This document shows, in pieces, positions 1 through 12,100 of a DNA stretch of 39,189 nucleotides. The notes below the pieces were generated by a model. The model searched no databases. It was given only the letters and a program-made list of their open reading frames with translations, and had not been told where the DNA came from. A program made the position numbers and the translations under genes. Numbering within the stretch: the first letter of the stretch is position 1; every line of letters starts with the position of its first letter. The stretch spans positions 1-39,189 of the forward strand of contig CAUYUJ010008592.1 of the NCBI GenBank assembly GCA_963575745.1, given 5' to 3'. Source of the DNA: Prorocentrum cordatum. Taxonomy: Eukaryota > Sar > Dinophyceae > Prorocentrales > Prorocentraceae.

Positions 1-23
1 CTCTCTCTCTCTCTATCACTCTC

Positions 24-85
<62 letters not shown>

Positions 86-365
86 GCCCATCCCTCCCTC
101 CCGATATCGCTGTCTCTCTCTCTCTCTCTCTCCTTGCTTGTTTTTTGTGTTTCTCTCTCTCTCTCTCTCTCTCCCTCTCCCTCCCTCCCTCTCTCACTCT
201 ATCTCTCTTTCCCTCTTTCGCTATCGCTCCCTCTCCCTATCTCCCTTTCTCTCTGCATCCCTCGGTGTCCTCTCTCTGTCTCTCTCTCTCTCTCTCTCCC
301 CCGCTCTCTCTCTCTCGCTCTTGTTGTTGTCTCTCTCTCTATATCTCTCCCTCCAAGAAATATTC
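1..365. repeat. CT dinucleotide microsatellite
   Basis: The tract is almost pure CT repeat, broken by short TATA, CCCT and TTGTTG interruptions. Reading frames through it give only Ser/Leu-rich low-complexity peptides, so I do not call a gene. Confidence 0.95.
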
Positions 366-820
366 AAACATACAAACATATAACATATATATACATACAG
401 ACCGATCTGCCGGCATACATATGTATATACATACCTACCTACCTACCTACCTACCCACCCACCAACCACCCACCAACACACCCACCAACCCACCCACCCC
501 CCACCCACACCAACCCACCCACCCACCCACCTACATACATACATACATACATTACATACATACCCATACATCCACCCATCCGTCCATCCGTCCACCCACC
601 CATCCATCCATCCATACATACGTACATACATACATGCATACAAACATTCATGTATACACATATGCATACATACATACCTGTGCGCATCTCTCTATATCGC
701 TATACGTATCTCTCTCTCTCTCTCTCTCGCTCTAGATGCTCCTCCTTGGTTTCTCTCTTAACTTATGGTACGTCCGTGCGTACATATACAGGTGTGCGCA
801 TATATCTATACATATACACA
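366..820. repeat. ACAT/ACCC/ATCC tetranucleotide microsatellites
   Basis: Successive blocks of ACAT, ACCT, ACCC and ATCC units pass into each other, followed by a short CT block (about 707-732) and TATACA-rich sequence. The unit drifts one base at a time, as expected from slippage. No gene is visible. Confidence 0.9.
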
Positions 821-823
821 CAC

Positions 824-861
824 TAGAACCACGCGCGCGTTTCGCGCGCGCTTAGGTTCTA
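824..861. other. perfect-arm hairpin with CG core
   Basis: TAGAACC at 824-830 is the reverse complement of GGTTCTA at 855-861. Inside it, CGCGCGCG at 832-839 pairs with 843-850 around a TTT loop. Extra bases (831 and 851-854) make an asymmetric bulge. It lies at the boundary between microsatellite and GC-rich DNA and may be the end of an old mobile element or only a structure-prone site. Confidence 0.7.
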
Positions 862-2000
862 ACCCAACCCGTGGCGCTGTGATGACAGGAAAGTCGGGTT
901 TTGCGGGCGACTCGCTGTCGGAAAAGGGTTGATGATGAGCAGTGGATGCCACTCCATCACCTCAAACAGCGAGTGGACAGGGTTGGACCAGGAAAAAACT
1001 ACACCACCCAATCTACGGCCCTACGGGGCTTAGCAAATATCAACAGATCTGCCGTAGGCATTGGGTGGTATACGGTACGGCCCGCGATGGGCCGTAGCGC
1101 AACATGGAGGACCGTAGGTGGAGTGGTGCCGTTTGTTTTGTGGTCGACGCGTAGCAGTCCGCTCCGCGGAGAGGGAGGCTCGGAAATGCTCCTGTCGTGG
1201 ACGCCTGAGGCCTCGGAAGTGCATGGCGCCTGGCGCGAAAGCGGGCCAGAACCGACGGAGCGACACGCCATGCAGAAGTTCCCGACCGTATCTTGGAGCG
1301 CCCCAGCTTCACGGCGGGCTCGAGTCGTGACGACCCCGGCGCTGACACCGGGCGGGTCGTTCGGCCTCGAGAGCGAGAGGTGGCGTGGCACTTCGATCGC
1401 CAAGCCATTCCAGACTGGCCGACTCCAGGCACCCGGCAGCGTTCCACCTCGGACGCCCGCGGCGGGGCCGCGGCCGCGCAGGCACGACACGAACACACAC
1501 ACACACACGTGCCACTACCGCGTCCACGTCGCGTTTTTGCCCAACGTGGCCTCCCAGAGGTCTGGACCCCGTCTCGGCGTCCTGGGGACCGGCGTGTCAG
1601 CCCGAGTAGTGCTTGAACGGTCACTTCGCCCGAGAAAGGGCGTCCAGACCCTGAGGTCCGACGTCAGCGACAGAAATGCAACAGCGCGGAAGATGCATGA
1701 CCGAGGCCCCAAACCCCATCGTTCTACTGCGTCTCCCGAGCCGGATCGATCTGTGATGGTCCTGGGCCCCGAAACGAACCGGGGGATGACGCGCGGTGCG
1801 AAAAGAAATCGCCACGCCCTGGTCCCAGTCATGCGACGTCCAGGCTTTGAAAACACGCAGTCCCCAAGGAAATCCCGCACCCGAACTGGCCGCTGGCCCC
1901 TGGAGCCATCCCCCGTTCCGTGTACGGACTCCCCCCTTCCGTCCCTCCACGGACCCCTCTGGTTCGTGGACGGAGCCCCCCAGCCCGGGGACGGGCCCAC
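862..2000. other. GC-rich region without a supportable gene
   Basis: Long open frames exist on both strands (the longest on + runs 901-2571), but they are Arg/Pro/Gly-rich, have no recognisable domain, and overlap equally long frames on the other strand. This is what GC-rich DNA gives by chance. Two inverted repeats are present: 1003-1019 against 1051-1069, and 1076-1083 against 1089-1096 (eight perfect pairs with a five-base loop). A spliced host gene cannot be excluded. Confidence 0.5.
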
Positions 2001-2865
2001 CCAACTCCCGTCCGGGGGCGTCCCTGGGCCGTCTCGGCGCTCTCGTGGGGGCCTGTTGGGCCGATCTTTGGGTGCCCAGGACCGTCTCGGAGCGTCGGGC
2101 AGCTGGACAGGCAGAAGCGCTGAAGTGCACCAAAAACCGGAGGAGAAGCAATGGTGTTGGCTTCTCGGGACCCTCTCGGGGGTGCTCCTGCGGCCCCGTG
2201 GGCCGTGTGCTTCTTGGGACCGCGTCGAGGACCGTCACGCGTGTCTCACGGCCCCTGGGGGGGGGGGAGTTTGTGGGTGCCTCTTGGGGGCCTCCTGGGG
2301 CGTCCTGGGAGGCTCCTGGAGACGTCGTGGGGCATCTTGGGGGTGCCTTGGGAGCCGCCGCCTCCAGGGGCGGAGAGCTCGAAAGGTTGGCTGGCGCGGC
2401 CCCTCGGAGATCTCTCTGGAGGCGTCTGCCTTGGAGGCCTCTCGGGCCGTCTCGGGGGCCTCTGGGGTCACCTCGGCGCCTTCGTGGGGGCCTGTTGGCC
2501 CGATATGTGGGTGTACGGGACCGTCTTGGAGCGTCGGGAAGCTTAACAAGCAGAAACGGGGAAAGCTTTGAAAACCCACGAAATTAACTGATTTGGGCAT
2601 CCGGGAGCCCTTTTGGGAGTGCTCTTGAGGACCCCTTGGGCCGCGTTGGATGGCTTGTGGGCCAACTGGAGGCCATCTTGGGCATGTTGAATCTATATAG
2701 TTCGGTGATTGTAACCCTCTTGGAGGCCCCTCGCGGACCTTTTCAGCTGTGTTGGGGCGTCGGGAAGCTGAACAGGCGGAATCACTGAAATACATCATAA
2801 ACGTAAGGAAAATCAACGATCTTGGCTTTTCGGGGCCCGGCAAGGTCCCGGCAAGGTCCCGGCAA
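2001..2865. repeat. dispersed GGCC-rich repeat family, degenerate copies
   Basis: Similar blocks recur here. A 'gcctgttgg...cgatnt..gggtg' stretch followed by 'gagcgtcggg' appears near 2050-2110 and again near 2488-2540, and 'ggcgtcgggaagctgaac' appears near 2756. The segment 2774-2836 (containing catcataaacgtaaggaaaa) recurs almost exactly at 4354-4418. The family is a local dispersed repeat interleaved with CCTNGGGGG-type short repeats. Frames crossing it are repeat-encoded, not genes. Confidence 0.6.
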
Positions 2866-3990
2866 GGTCCCTTTTCGGAGCCCAGGAGGGCTCCAAACGG
2901 TCCACGAGAGGCCCGAGAAGCCCTCCAGACGGTCCAAGAGAGCCAGGAGACGCCGAAATATCACTCCCAAACGCCTGCGATGGAAGACGGCCCAACAGGC
3001 CTTCAAGACGCCCCAAGAGGTCCCTAAGCGGCGCCCCAAGAGGGCTCCCAAAAGCAAAAATCGTCCCGTTCCCTTAGGAAAACGTGCATTTTCAACATAT
3101 CCGCCTTTCAAGGCGGTCCAAGAGGCCCCAAGATCACCCCAAGACGGCCCGAGAGACCCTCAAGACCGCTCAAAGACAGCCCAAGAGCGCTCCCAGAAGG
3201 CCCAAGAATCCCTCAAGAACTCTTTTTCGGAGCCCAGGAGGGCTCCAAATCGGTCCAAGAGGGGCCCGAGAAGCCCTCCAGACGGTCCAAGAGAGCCGGG
3301 AGACGCCGAAATATCACTCCCAAACGCCTACGATGGCCTCAAGACGGCCCAACAGGCCTTCAAGACGCCCCAAGAGGTCCCTAAGAGGTCCCTAAGCGGC
3401 GTCCGAAGAGGGCTCCCACTAGAAAAAATCGTCCCGTTCCCTTTGGAAAACGTGCATTTTTAACATATCCGCCTCTTCGTCTTTCACACCTTTCAAGGCG
3501 GTCCAAGAGGCCCCCAAGATCACCCCAAGACGGCCCGAGAGACCCTCAAGACCGCTCAAAGACGGCCCAAGAGCGCTCCAAGAAGGCCCAAGAAACCCTC
3601 AAGAACTCTTTTTCGGAGCCCAGGAGGGCTCCAAATCGGTCCAAGAGGGGCCCGAGAAGCCCTCCAGACGGTCCAAGAGAGCCGGGAGACGCCGAAATAT
3701 CACCCCCAAGCGCCTACGATGGCCTCAAGACGGCCCAACAGGCCTTCAAGACGCCCCAAGAGGTCCCTAAGCGGCGTCCCAAGAGGGCTCCCACAAGCAA
3801 AAATCGTGTCATTCCCTTAGGAAAGCGTGCATTTTTAACATATCCGCCTCTTCGTCTTTCACACCTTTCAAGGCGGTCCAAGAGGCCCCCAAGATCACCC
3901 CAAGACGGCCCGAGAGACCCTCAAGACCGCTCAAAGACGGCCCAAGAGCGCTCCAAGAAGGCCCAAGAAACCCTCAAGACGGTCCAAGAG
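2866..3990. repeat. satellite, about three copies of a 350-390 bp unit
   Basis: The block beginning ttttcggagcccaggagggc starts at 2872, 3224 and 3610, giving periods of 352 and 386 bp. Each unit then carries the same sub-blocks in order: ccagacggtccaagagagcc, the cgccgaaatatcac block, an aagacggcccaacaggcc block, a gtgcattttnaacatatccg block, and CCAAGANGGCCC short repeats. The second and third copies are the closer pair, consistent with recent unequal exchange. Confidence 0.85.
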
Positions 3991-4345
3991 GCCCCAAGAC
4001 GGCCCCATGATTGAGGTCCACAGGGGCAACCTGAACGGAAATTGTGAGCCTCCCGCCCAAACACGCCCCCGAAATGCCCCTACAAGCCCCCAAGTAGCCC
4101 CACGAAGCCCCCAAGAGAGCCCCAAGAGGCCCCCAACAGGCCGCAAGAAAGCCCCAAGAGGCCCCCAAGAGACCCCCAGGAAGCTCCCAGGAGGCCCCCA
4201 AGAGGCCAGGCAGACCCCCCCAAGAGACCACCAAGAGGGCCCACCCAGAGCCATCCACGAGGCCTCCCAAAGTTCCCAAGAAGCTCCCACGAAGCTTCCA
4301 AGGGCTCCCAAGACCCCCCAAGACCCCGCGATGGCACAATACGGG
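3991..4345. repeat. CCCCAAGAGGCC minisatellite
   Basis: Degenerate 9-12 bp units of the type CCCCAAGAGGCC run through the tract. Read on the minus strand they give Gly/Leu/Trp/Ser repeats (LLGASWG-like). All frames are open by composition, so the long ORFs here are not treated as genes. Confidence 0.85.
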
Positions 4346-4348
4346 CTG

Positions 4349-4643
4349 GCGGAATGAGCGAAGCGATTCAATACATCATAAACGTAAGGAAAATCAGCGA
4401 TCTTGGCTTTTCGGGGCCCTTGGAAGAATGCTCTTGGAGACCCCTTGGGCCGCAGTGCAAGCCTGTTGGGCCATATGGAGGCCATCTTGGGCGTGTTCGA
4501 ACGATCTGTCCGCGTTCCGAACACTCTTGGAGGCCTCTGGCGGCCCTGTTGTGTCAGGGTTCCTCCCCCCCACCCTTCCTGGGCAAGGGGGAGAGGGAAT
4601 TAGAAATCCGGGCGTCGCACGCCGACGCCGTCGCCTACGCCTC
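4349..4643. repeat. second copy of the 2774-2836 dispersed repeat, then spacer
   Basis: 4354-4418 repeats 2774-2836 with few changes (catcataaacgtaaggaaaa, then a cttggcttttcgggg block). The rest, to 4643, is unremarkable GC-rich sequence with a C-rich run near 4566. No gene is seen. Confidence 0.7.
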
Positions 4644-4719
4644 ACAACCACGACGACGACAACGACGACGACGACGACGACGAGGACGACGACGAGGACG
4701 ACGGATAATGGACGACGGA

Positions 4720-4761
<42 letters not shown>

Positions 4762-5116
4762 TGACAACGACTGACAACGACGACGACGACAGCTGCAACA
4801 ACCGACGACGAGACGACGACGACGACAAACGACAAACACGACGACGACGACCACGGCGACGATGACGACCACGTTGACCACGGCGACGACTACCACGACG
4901 GTGACGACGAAGACGACGACAAGGACGACGACGACGCCGACGCCGACGACGACGGCGGCGGCGACGACGGCGACCACGACGGCGACGACGACGACGACCA
5001 CGACGACGACGATGACGACGACCATGACGACGACGAAGACGACGACGATGATGAAAAAACAACAGCTGCGACCAACGATGACGGCTACGACGACGACGAC
5101 GACGACGACCGACGAC
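4644..5116. repeat. GAC trinucleotide microsatellite
   Basis: About 470 bp of GAC repeats with scattered GAT, AAC and GGC variants. All frames stay open (Asp, Thr or Arg runs on +; Val, Ser or Arg runs on -), which explains the long low-complexity ORFs. Confidence 0.95.
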
Positions 5117-5466
5117 TGCGACGCGCGCGGGACAAGCGGTCGGACCCCCCACAGGGGGCTCGGGAGGGCGGACTGTAACAGGCGAGTCGGGCGGGCGGGA
5201 CACTAGAGCGGGTAGGTGGGCGTTCATGCAGGCCAGCGGGCGGACCCTAACAGGCCAGCCGGGCGGGCGGACCCAACGAGGCGACTCGGGCGGGCGGATC
5301 GTCACGGGCGTGTGAGATCCAGGGCATTGAAGCGAACATGCGGGCTTTCATGCCCGCGAGCCCGCAGAATCTCATGGCCGTGGGTGGGGGTGTGGGAGTC
5401 GGGCGGGGGGTGTGGGGGGTAGGCAGGGGGGGCCCAGAGCTTGATGGCCCTATCTGGGGCCCAAAA
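5117..5466. repeat. GGGCGGGCGGAC minisatellite and spacer
   Basis: Between about 5140 and 5320 a degenerate ~30 bp unit containing GGGCGGGCGG recurs five or six times. 5321-5466 is spacer with a small hairpin (5340-5345 GCGGGC pairs with 5352-5357 GCCCGC) and G-rich runs. No gene is seen. Confidence 0.6.
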
Positions 5467-5805
5467 ATGACGTTTCGCTAGGGACATCCTCAAAAAAGTG
5501 CGCTCTGGTCGACATCGTCTTGGGATCGCCCTCGGGAGGCGTCAAGACGGCCCAACTTCGCCCCCCAAAGCGGCCCAAGAAGGCCCAAAGATGACGATTT
5601 CGCTAGGGGCATCCTCAAAAAACGTGCGCTCTGGTCGACGTCGTCTTGGGATCGCCCTCGGGAGGCGTCAAGACGGCCCAACTTCGCCCCCCAAAGCGGC
5701 CCAAAAAGGCCCAAAGATGACGATTTCGCTAGGGACATCCTCAAACAAGTGCGCTCTGGTCGACATCGTCTTGGGATCGCCCTCGGGAGGCGCCAAGACG
5801 GCCCA
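5467..5805. repeat. ~125 bp tandem repeat, interrupted by the retrotransposon
   Basis: Units start with atgacg at 5467, 5591 and 5717, giving periods of 124 and 126 bp. Each contains a ttcgctaggg block, a gtgcgctctggtcgac block and cggcccaactt. The third unit is cut at cggcccaactta, and its missing remainder (gccccccaaagcgg) resumes at 22215, beyond the retrotransposon. The intact units at 5554 and 5681 therefore show what the empty target site looked like. Confidence 0.9.
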
Positions 5806-5810
5806 ACTTA
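5806..5810. repeat. target site duplication, left copy (ACTTA)
   Basis: ACTTA at 5806-5810 is repeated at 22211-22215, immediately outside the two LTRs. Empty copies of the host repeat carry a single ACTTC at the same place. Five base pairs is the usual duplication length for Ty1/copia integrases. Confidence 0.9.
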
Positions 5811-6096
5811 AGTCGAAAACAAGCTGGTAAGCTTAGGTATACAGTCCGCCTTAGGCGCTTCCATATCCCAGGCTTAGGCTCATAGCGCATGAGCAAGAGA
5901 GCGAGACGAAGCATGGGATCTGGAGTAAAGAGTAGGATGGGCATCGTCAATGGAAAAGGATGTTTTCCGATCTCGGATGCAAGTAGTGCGCCTCAGTGAG
6001 GCACAGTCACATATCTGGCCGGGCCCGGCTTGAGCCAGGCACGGCAGCGGTACATGCTCGATTTATACCTCGCCTTTAACCTTCTCCGTTTAAAGT
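5811..6096 (-). repeat. 3' LTR (left copy)
   Basis: 285 of 286 bases match 21925-22210. In sense (minus) orientation it begins ACTTTAAACGG and ends GTTTTCGACT, so it lacks the usual TG...CA ends. A TATAAAT lies at 6067-6061, about 30 bases inside the sense 5' edge. A TGGCTCAAG block resembling the end of the dinoflagellate spliced leader lies at 6037-6029. Confidence 0.96.
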
Positions 6097-6198
6097 CGGA
6101 GGGGGAGGAGACGAGCAGGTACCGCACTTCTATTATGCGGAAAAACAGTGCTAAGCAGCAGCGGCTGCCTACAAGGAAAGGGCGCGCGAGTAGCCTCG
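6097..6198 (-). other. 3' untranslated leader to the LTR, with polypyrimidine tract
   Basis: This is the stretch between the ORF3 stop and the 3' LTR. Reverse transcription of LTR elements normally needs a purine-rich tract on the sense strand just before the 3' LTR. Here the sense strand reads CTCCTCCCCCTCCG next to the LTR, and the purine-rich strand is the opposite one (6098-6109 on +). I see no other good polypurine candidate within 100 bases. Confidence 0.6.
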
Positions 6199-9100
6199 CT
6201 ACCGGCGAGTTTCCTCGCTGCTAAAGCGCACCTGCCCGCGGGTTTCCCCGCTGGCTCGGGAGGCAGGGCCGTCCTGAGACGACCTGCCCGCCCTATACGG
6301 CGTATGTTTCTTCAGCTCGTGCTTGAAGGATTGCTGGCCGGCCATTACTTGTAGGAGCAACGCGCGGTCAATGCTACCTTTGGTATGACCATCGGCAGTC
6401 ATATCCCGCGTGTCACACCATTGGACGCTTTCCACGATTCCACGTTCCATCATCTGGCGAATCCAGCTGATGTGCCCAAGCAGAGTACACTCTGTGGGCT
6501 TCTTCAGATCCTTGCTAGACAAAGATTTGAAGACAGACTCGGCATCAATAGTCAGAGTGACTTTGATACATAGACCACCCATTTCCAATATGTTCTTCAA
6601 CTGTGTGGGGGTCAATGGTCCCGAGTGTAGCTCGTGGAGCGTTACAATGGTCGGGTAGCAGTCTTCCAAGTTGTGGGCTGCTGCCAGTGTTTCCGCAGAG
6701 TAGCTCGAACGCACTTGCAGTCGATGAGACTTGCAGTATGCGTCCACCAGGTGCACGACGGGTTTCCCCGCTTGCGTGTGGCCACGCCTCAGCAGGTTAG
6801 CCCCGCGGATACCATAGCCTTTGACTTCGTCGTCTTCATCTCCGTTGAGACGACGATAGCCAGAATCGCTATGCAGGTCGACTTCTCCTGTTGGAGTCAT
6901 AGCATGATACACGATCTTCTTCGGGCCTGCCTGCAATTTTCTGGTAACCGCGTTTAGTCGTCGTACCTGGATGTTTGTCGGTTCTTGGATACGTTGTAGT
7001 GAGACAACATAGACCATTAGCCATACCTGCGTGATCAACGCATAGGCTAGAGCGCCACGAAGACTGACGAACATATCAGAAATCGTCTTCGTCGCCTTGC
7101 TTTCAGGATCAGCTCCTGTGAGTTCTGGATGTGTGATAGGACGAAGCTGTTTGATGTATTCGTCCTGGTCGAGAGTGACGCTCCCATCATCGGTCTTGTT
7201 GTACCGAACAGCACAGTTCGTGTATGTGTGCTTGTTCAGTTTGCACTTCCCAAACGTATCTTCAACACACTTGACATACTTGTCGATAGCCTCTTCCTTC
7301 CCAGTCATATTGATGTCATCAACGTGCTTGGCTGTCAAGAGGTTTGGGCTCATCTCGAATTCTTCGTCGTATGAAGTAGGCTGTAGCCCAAAGCTCCTAG
7401 TGATGGACCTGAGCTTCAGCGAGAATGCCCTGGGAGCATCCTTCGTGCCTGTCCCCGGTTTCAGACACCGGAGACAATGCTTTGATTCGTCATATGACTC
7501 AAAGCCTGGCAGTGTGCGAAGGACAGCTGCAGATCCAGGTGGTAGTGTGAAACACACCACACGTTCTTTCTCGCCCGTTGCCGCGGCGAGCTCGCCATAG
7601 GTCAGTCCCTTCAAGAAAGCCATGTTGATGTCCAGGGAAGCGATGATCCAAGCTTTGTTGCATGCAGCAGAACTTGCGAGCAGTCTCTGGCTTGACCTCC
7701 TTGCCGTGCCAGAGAAGGTTTCGACATCAAAGGCTTCGAGGTCCATGAAGCCACGGAGTACCAAGCGTAACCGGATCGTCCTTTCCATTTCGCCCTTTTC
7801 GTTCTTGACAAACTTCCATTTGTATACGTAGCGTGACGTCATGATGTTAGACGCCTTGCTTAAGTCAGTCATCTGGAAGCATTTGTTGTCAAGCCAAGTC
7901 TTCAGCTCTGTGTAGAGGGCTTTGGAAACTTTGACCGGATTTGCTTGGATGTCGGCCTTCGTGAGTAGATCGTCTTCCTTGACGACCACGGCACGTTTGG
8001 AGGCAGCGCTAACGTATACTCGCATAGTTGTGACGCTGCTGTCATCCAACAGTCGGTGTTGCTGCTCGGACAGGACGACTTTGGACATGTCTGCTGTGAA
8101 GCAGAGCTCGATATACTTCCCGTGCTCATCGGAGTCCAGATCATATTTGCTATCCGGTTCCGTGGAGCATAAAGGAACGTAGTAAGAAGTGTCCATGTCG
8201 TATCCTGGCGGGTGACCCCGCTCCGGCAAGTGGCCTTGCACGTCTTCACAGGTCGTAGAGACTAACACACACTGTGTGTCTGTCATGTATGTAGGAACTG
8301 TATGCATGACTTCCTCTGTGTCAGCTTCAAGGAGTGTTCTGTCATCCATCAGTTCAGCATACCACGACTTCAAGACAAAAGCATCCAGATCTTCTTCTGT
8401 CTCCTCTATGATGGTCGGGAGTCGACCATCGTTGTCCGTAGGAGGCTCCTCAGGAGCAGCTGCTGGAGGTGATTCGCTCGGTGGTGGACCGTCAGCGAGT
8501 TCCTCAAACTTAGTGAGGTCTTGGTCAAACCCAGCAGAAGGCTTCCTGGATTTAAGACACTGGATGATGCGTGAGTGTGTAGATCCTGTGATGTCATAGA
8601 TGTTCAAGGCAGTGCCATCAGCTTCATAGTAATGAAACCCAGGGGTCACATCGTTATCATAGTGCACTAGTGTACAGCTGTCTGCATAGGGTGCGGCAGG
8701 CAGCTTCGTCAGGCTCTTGGCGAGTCGTACAGCAACAACGTTTTCAATACGAAAGTAGTTGCGTATGAGGTACTGAAGAGCCAAGTGCACCTTAGGTGAA
8801 AGTCGGCTCGCAGCAGTCATCTGCAGCCGACCCTGTTTCGTTGGTAGATATCCAAAAGTCATGGCGGGTTTCCCCGCTGGCAGACCGGCAATAAAGGCCA
8901 ATACTGTTCGAAGGGCCGTATTGTCCGATCCTATCTCGCGGACCATAAGTGCTTCGATGTACAGTGTGTGTCGTGTGTCAGGATACTGTACTCGTACTTC
9001 GCGATTGCCGACCTTCACGATGACCTGGCCTCGGTCAGGTTCGTTGCGGATGACCGGGTATGGACCACTCCATCCACCCCAGTCGTCTTTCGTGGTGGTC

Positions 9101-12100
9101 GGACGGTGATAGTCCACGAGATCTCCTTCTTTATAGTGAAATTCACCCGTAGCAGTAGTCTTTGTACGGAGAGCCCTGTTCGTCTTGGCAACCGCAGTGG
9201 CCTGCGTGATTGCCTCCAGACTAACCCTCCTGATTGTTTCCTCCCTTGAGTGATCTGATGATTCAGCGGGCTGATCATGATCCAAGACAGGGAAATCAGG
9301 AAGCATAGCTGGCTGTCTACCATACAGCGCATTGTACGGAGACACTTCATTGTAGAAGGTAAATGCGTTGCTAGCAAACAAGGCTTCATGTAAGAGACGA
9401 GTGAAATTGAGAGGGATATGTAATCTATTCAATTCTTCTCCCATCACGTGTAGGAGGTGTCGAAGGATGCCGTTCCTAGCTTCGATAGTTGTAGCGTGTT
9501 GGCCACGCGCTCGAATACGAAGCTCTGTTCCCTTAGCCTTAAGGATGGCCTTTGCTGTATCATTATTCAGTGCTCCTTCCCCATCGGAGTATAGAATTTT
9601 AGCAGGGCCATGCTGCATCCAAGTCGTATGATAGGCATCGAGAACAGTATGCATAGCTTTATCAGGAATCTCTGTGCCAGCTGCCCAGCGAATACAACGG
9701 TCGATGATGTGAAAAACAATATGTTCCTGTTTATAAAAGAAGAGATCACATTCGACTTCTTCGTTGAAACGTCCTGGCAGTGACACGGAAGGCATCACCG
9801 TGTTGCCTGGTTTATCCCAGGCTCGACATTCTCTACACGAGTCACAAATGCCTTTGATCAGACTCAAACGGGTTTCACCCAGACCAACCTTGGTTAGAAT
9901 CATCCGCATTTTTGGCTCCTTGGCATGAAACCATCTCAGGTGGAGTTTGCGGAGTTCTCGCTGCACTACAGCTGGGTCGAAGCTGCGCAGGTTTTGGAGG
10001 CTGAGCTGAACGTCGAAGCGAGTCCAATCAGGGAGCCTTGGCCTTGGCCGTGGCTCTGCTTGAGGCTGCGGCGGTGGTGGAGGATCTCCTCCCTCCATGC
10101 GTCCGCGCCTTGCTGCAACTTGTGGCAGTCTACGGTGATCGTCAGAGCTGCCAGCGCCACTGTTGCCACCATTAGCCCTGTCGGCTCTGGTGATGTCATG
10201 GCTGCTGGCGCCTGCGGTTGGATCGCCCTCACCAGGCCGTGGCGGCCTAGGCGCACGTATGCGCGCTCTCGCGGCCGGCGCCGCTTTTGCGGCTGGCGCC
10301 GCTTCTGCGGCTGGAGCCGCTTCCGCGGCTGGCGCCGCAGGAGCGGCTTGTCCCGCCGGGCGCGGCTGGCCAAAGTTATCTGGCAGCTTCCATTTTTCGG
10401 CGAATCTGCATTGGCCAGATATCTTGGTGTGGTGAGGATTGCTCTTCTGATATTCCTTCTTACAGCTTGGACAGTCCCAGTAATACGGTTCAACATCATA
10501 CCACCGACACATCTTCGGATCCCTACTGTGCTTTGGTGATTGCTTGTAGTTGTTGTCCACACAGCCAGGGCACCCAAGACCGCCAGGTGGTGGTCGACAG
10601 ATTTCTCCGTTTGGGTGTCTCCGAATTGTTGGGTCGTCCAAGTCGTAACCAGCACTGTTTGTTACGAACGCATAGCTGCGTTCACGATTCGCGAATGGAT
10701 CGCGACCATAAGCAAACAGGTCTTTGGCGATTTGCACCGCATCAACGATCAATGACTGCATTCTGTAGGTATACTGTGCCGCCCTTGCTAACTCTTTGTT
10801 ACAAGCATTGGCGTGCACATGATTTCCTGGACAACGCTTGCCTTTGAAAGGTGCCAACAACTCTTCTTTATTTGCCATTATCTGTGTTGGTTTGCGGATA
10901 TATTGTCCAAATGAATCTTTGAGACCAGTCGTGCACTGATCAATGATTGTTTGGCAAGTGACCTTGCGTTGTGCCAGTTCTTTCCATGGATGGATCTCAT
11001 CCACCCACGTGCCCATTGGTTGTTCCCTGAGAAAGAAACGTCTTAGGTCGTCTTGTAGTAGAGCGACTGTTCCACAGAACGTGATATGAGGCAGGTCCTC
11101 TTTGTGGTGTTTAAGCCACGTATCATGATTGACCTGTGCGTTGAAATAGGAAGGGAGTCCAGTAGTTCTGCAGCTTGGCTGCAGAATCGTGATCTTGACA
11201 AAGCAAGTCTTGAGGTAGTGGAGGACTGCTCTTTGTACTTCCGAGTTTCCAAGGTCAACCATAGATATCTTGTCAAGGTTCCCGCCTGACGAGAGTCCCC
11301 TCTTGAAGGCTAATATGGATATACCACCCTTGCCCCCACATAATTCAAGCATGTCCACTTGATTATTTCTGCCGTAGCATAACGACTGGACTATCGAGAA
11401 GACATCAGCATGTGAGTCAGCGGGTTGCCCCGCCGGTAACATCATGAAGATGTCCTCTGATTCGCTGTCCGAGTCCGAGTCGTCAAGAGGAACGTCGTTG
11501 AAATATGTGGAGCAGTCAAGCCCTTTGAGGTCCTCTCCACAGTCGTCGTTACCGTCTTCCACTTTCTTCGGGACTTTCTTCGGTTTGATGCCGGCTTCTT
11601 TGTCAGCTTTCTGCTTTTCTTTCTGTTTTATCCTGGCATCAGTGGGCAACGCAGTTTCCGCGGAGAGATCCGCTGCGGAGGAATCCGCTGTAAAATCAGG
11701 AAATGGCGGAATTTCAGGAAGGTCGTTGGTGGGTCGCGTTTGGCAACGCTCAATCGAAGGGGGAGGAGATCGATCGTCATCGACGATCGTCACACGCTTT
11801 GGGCGTGGCCTTCGCGACTCACCATTGCCATGAAGAACTGGAGCCGGAGGCTCCCAGTATAGCCGAGTACTGATGTTTGTAACCCCATCAGGTAATGGAG
11901 CTACATAATTGTACCCAGTTGGCTGATCCTGGATTCTAATGTCTTGAACGATCTTGTTCGTGTCCAGGTCGGTCGTGACCCTACGAACCACATGGTCCCA
12001 TTGAGGGCCCTTCTGTGGACATTGAACGTAGTGTCTGACCTTTTTGTCAACGCGTGTACACACACTGAGGTGTACCGCACTCCGCTCATTCCTGATCATG

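Noticed and set aside
901-2571. 556-codon ORF on + in GC-rich DNA
   Set aside because: No domain, Arg/Pro/Gly composition, overlapped by similar-length frames on the other strand, and its second half runs through dispersed repeats.
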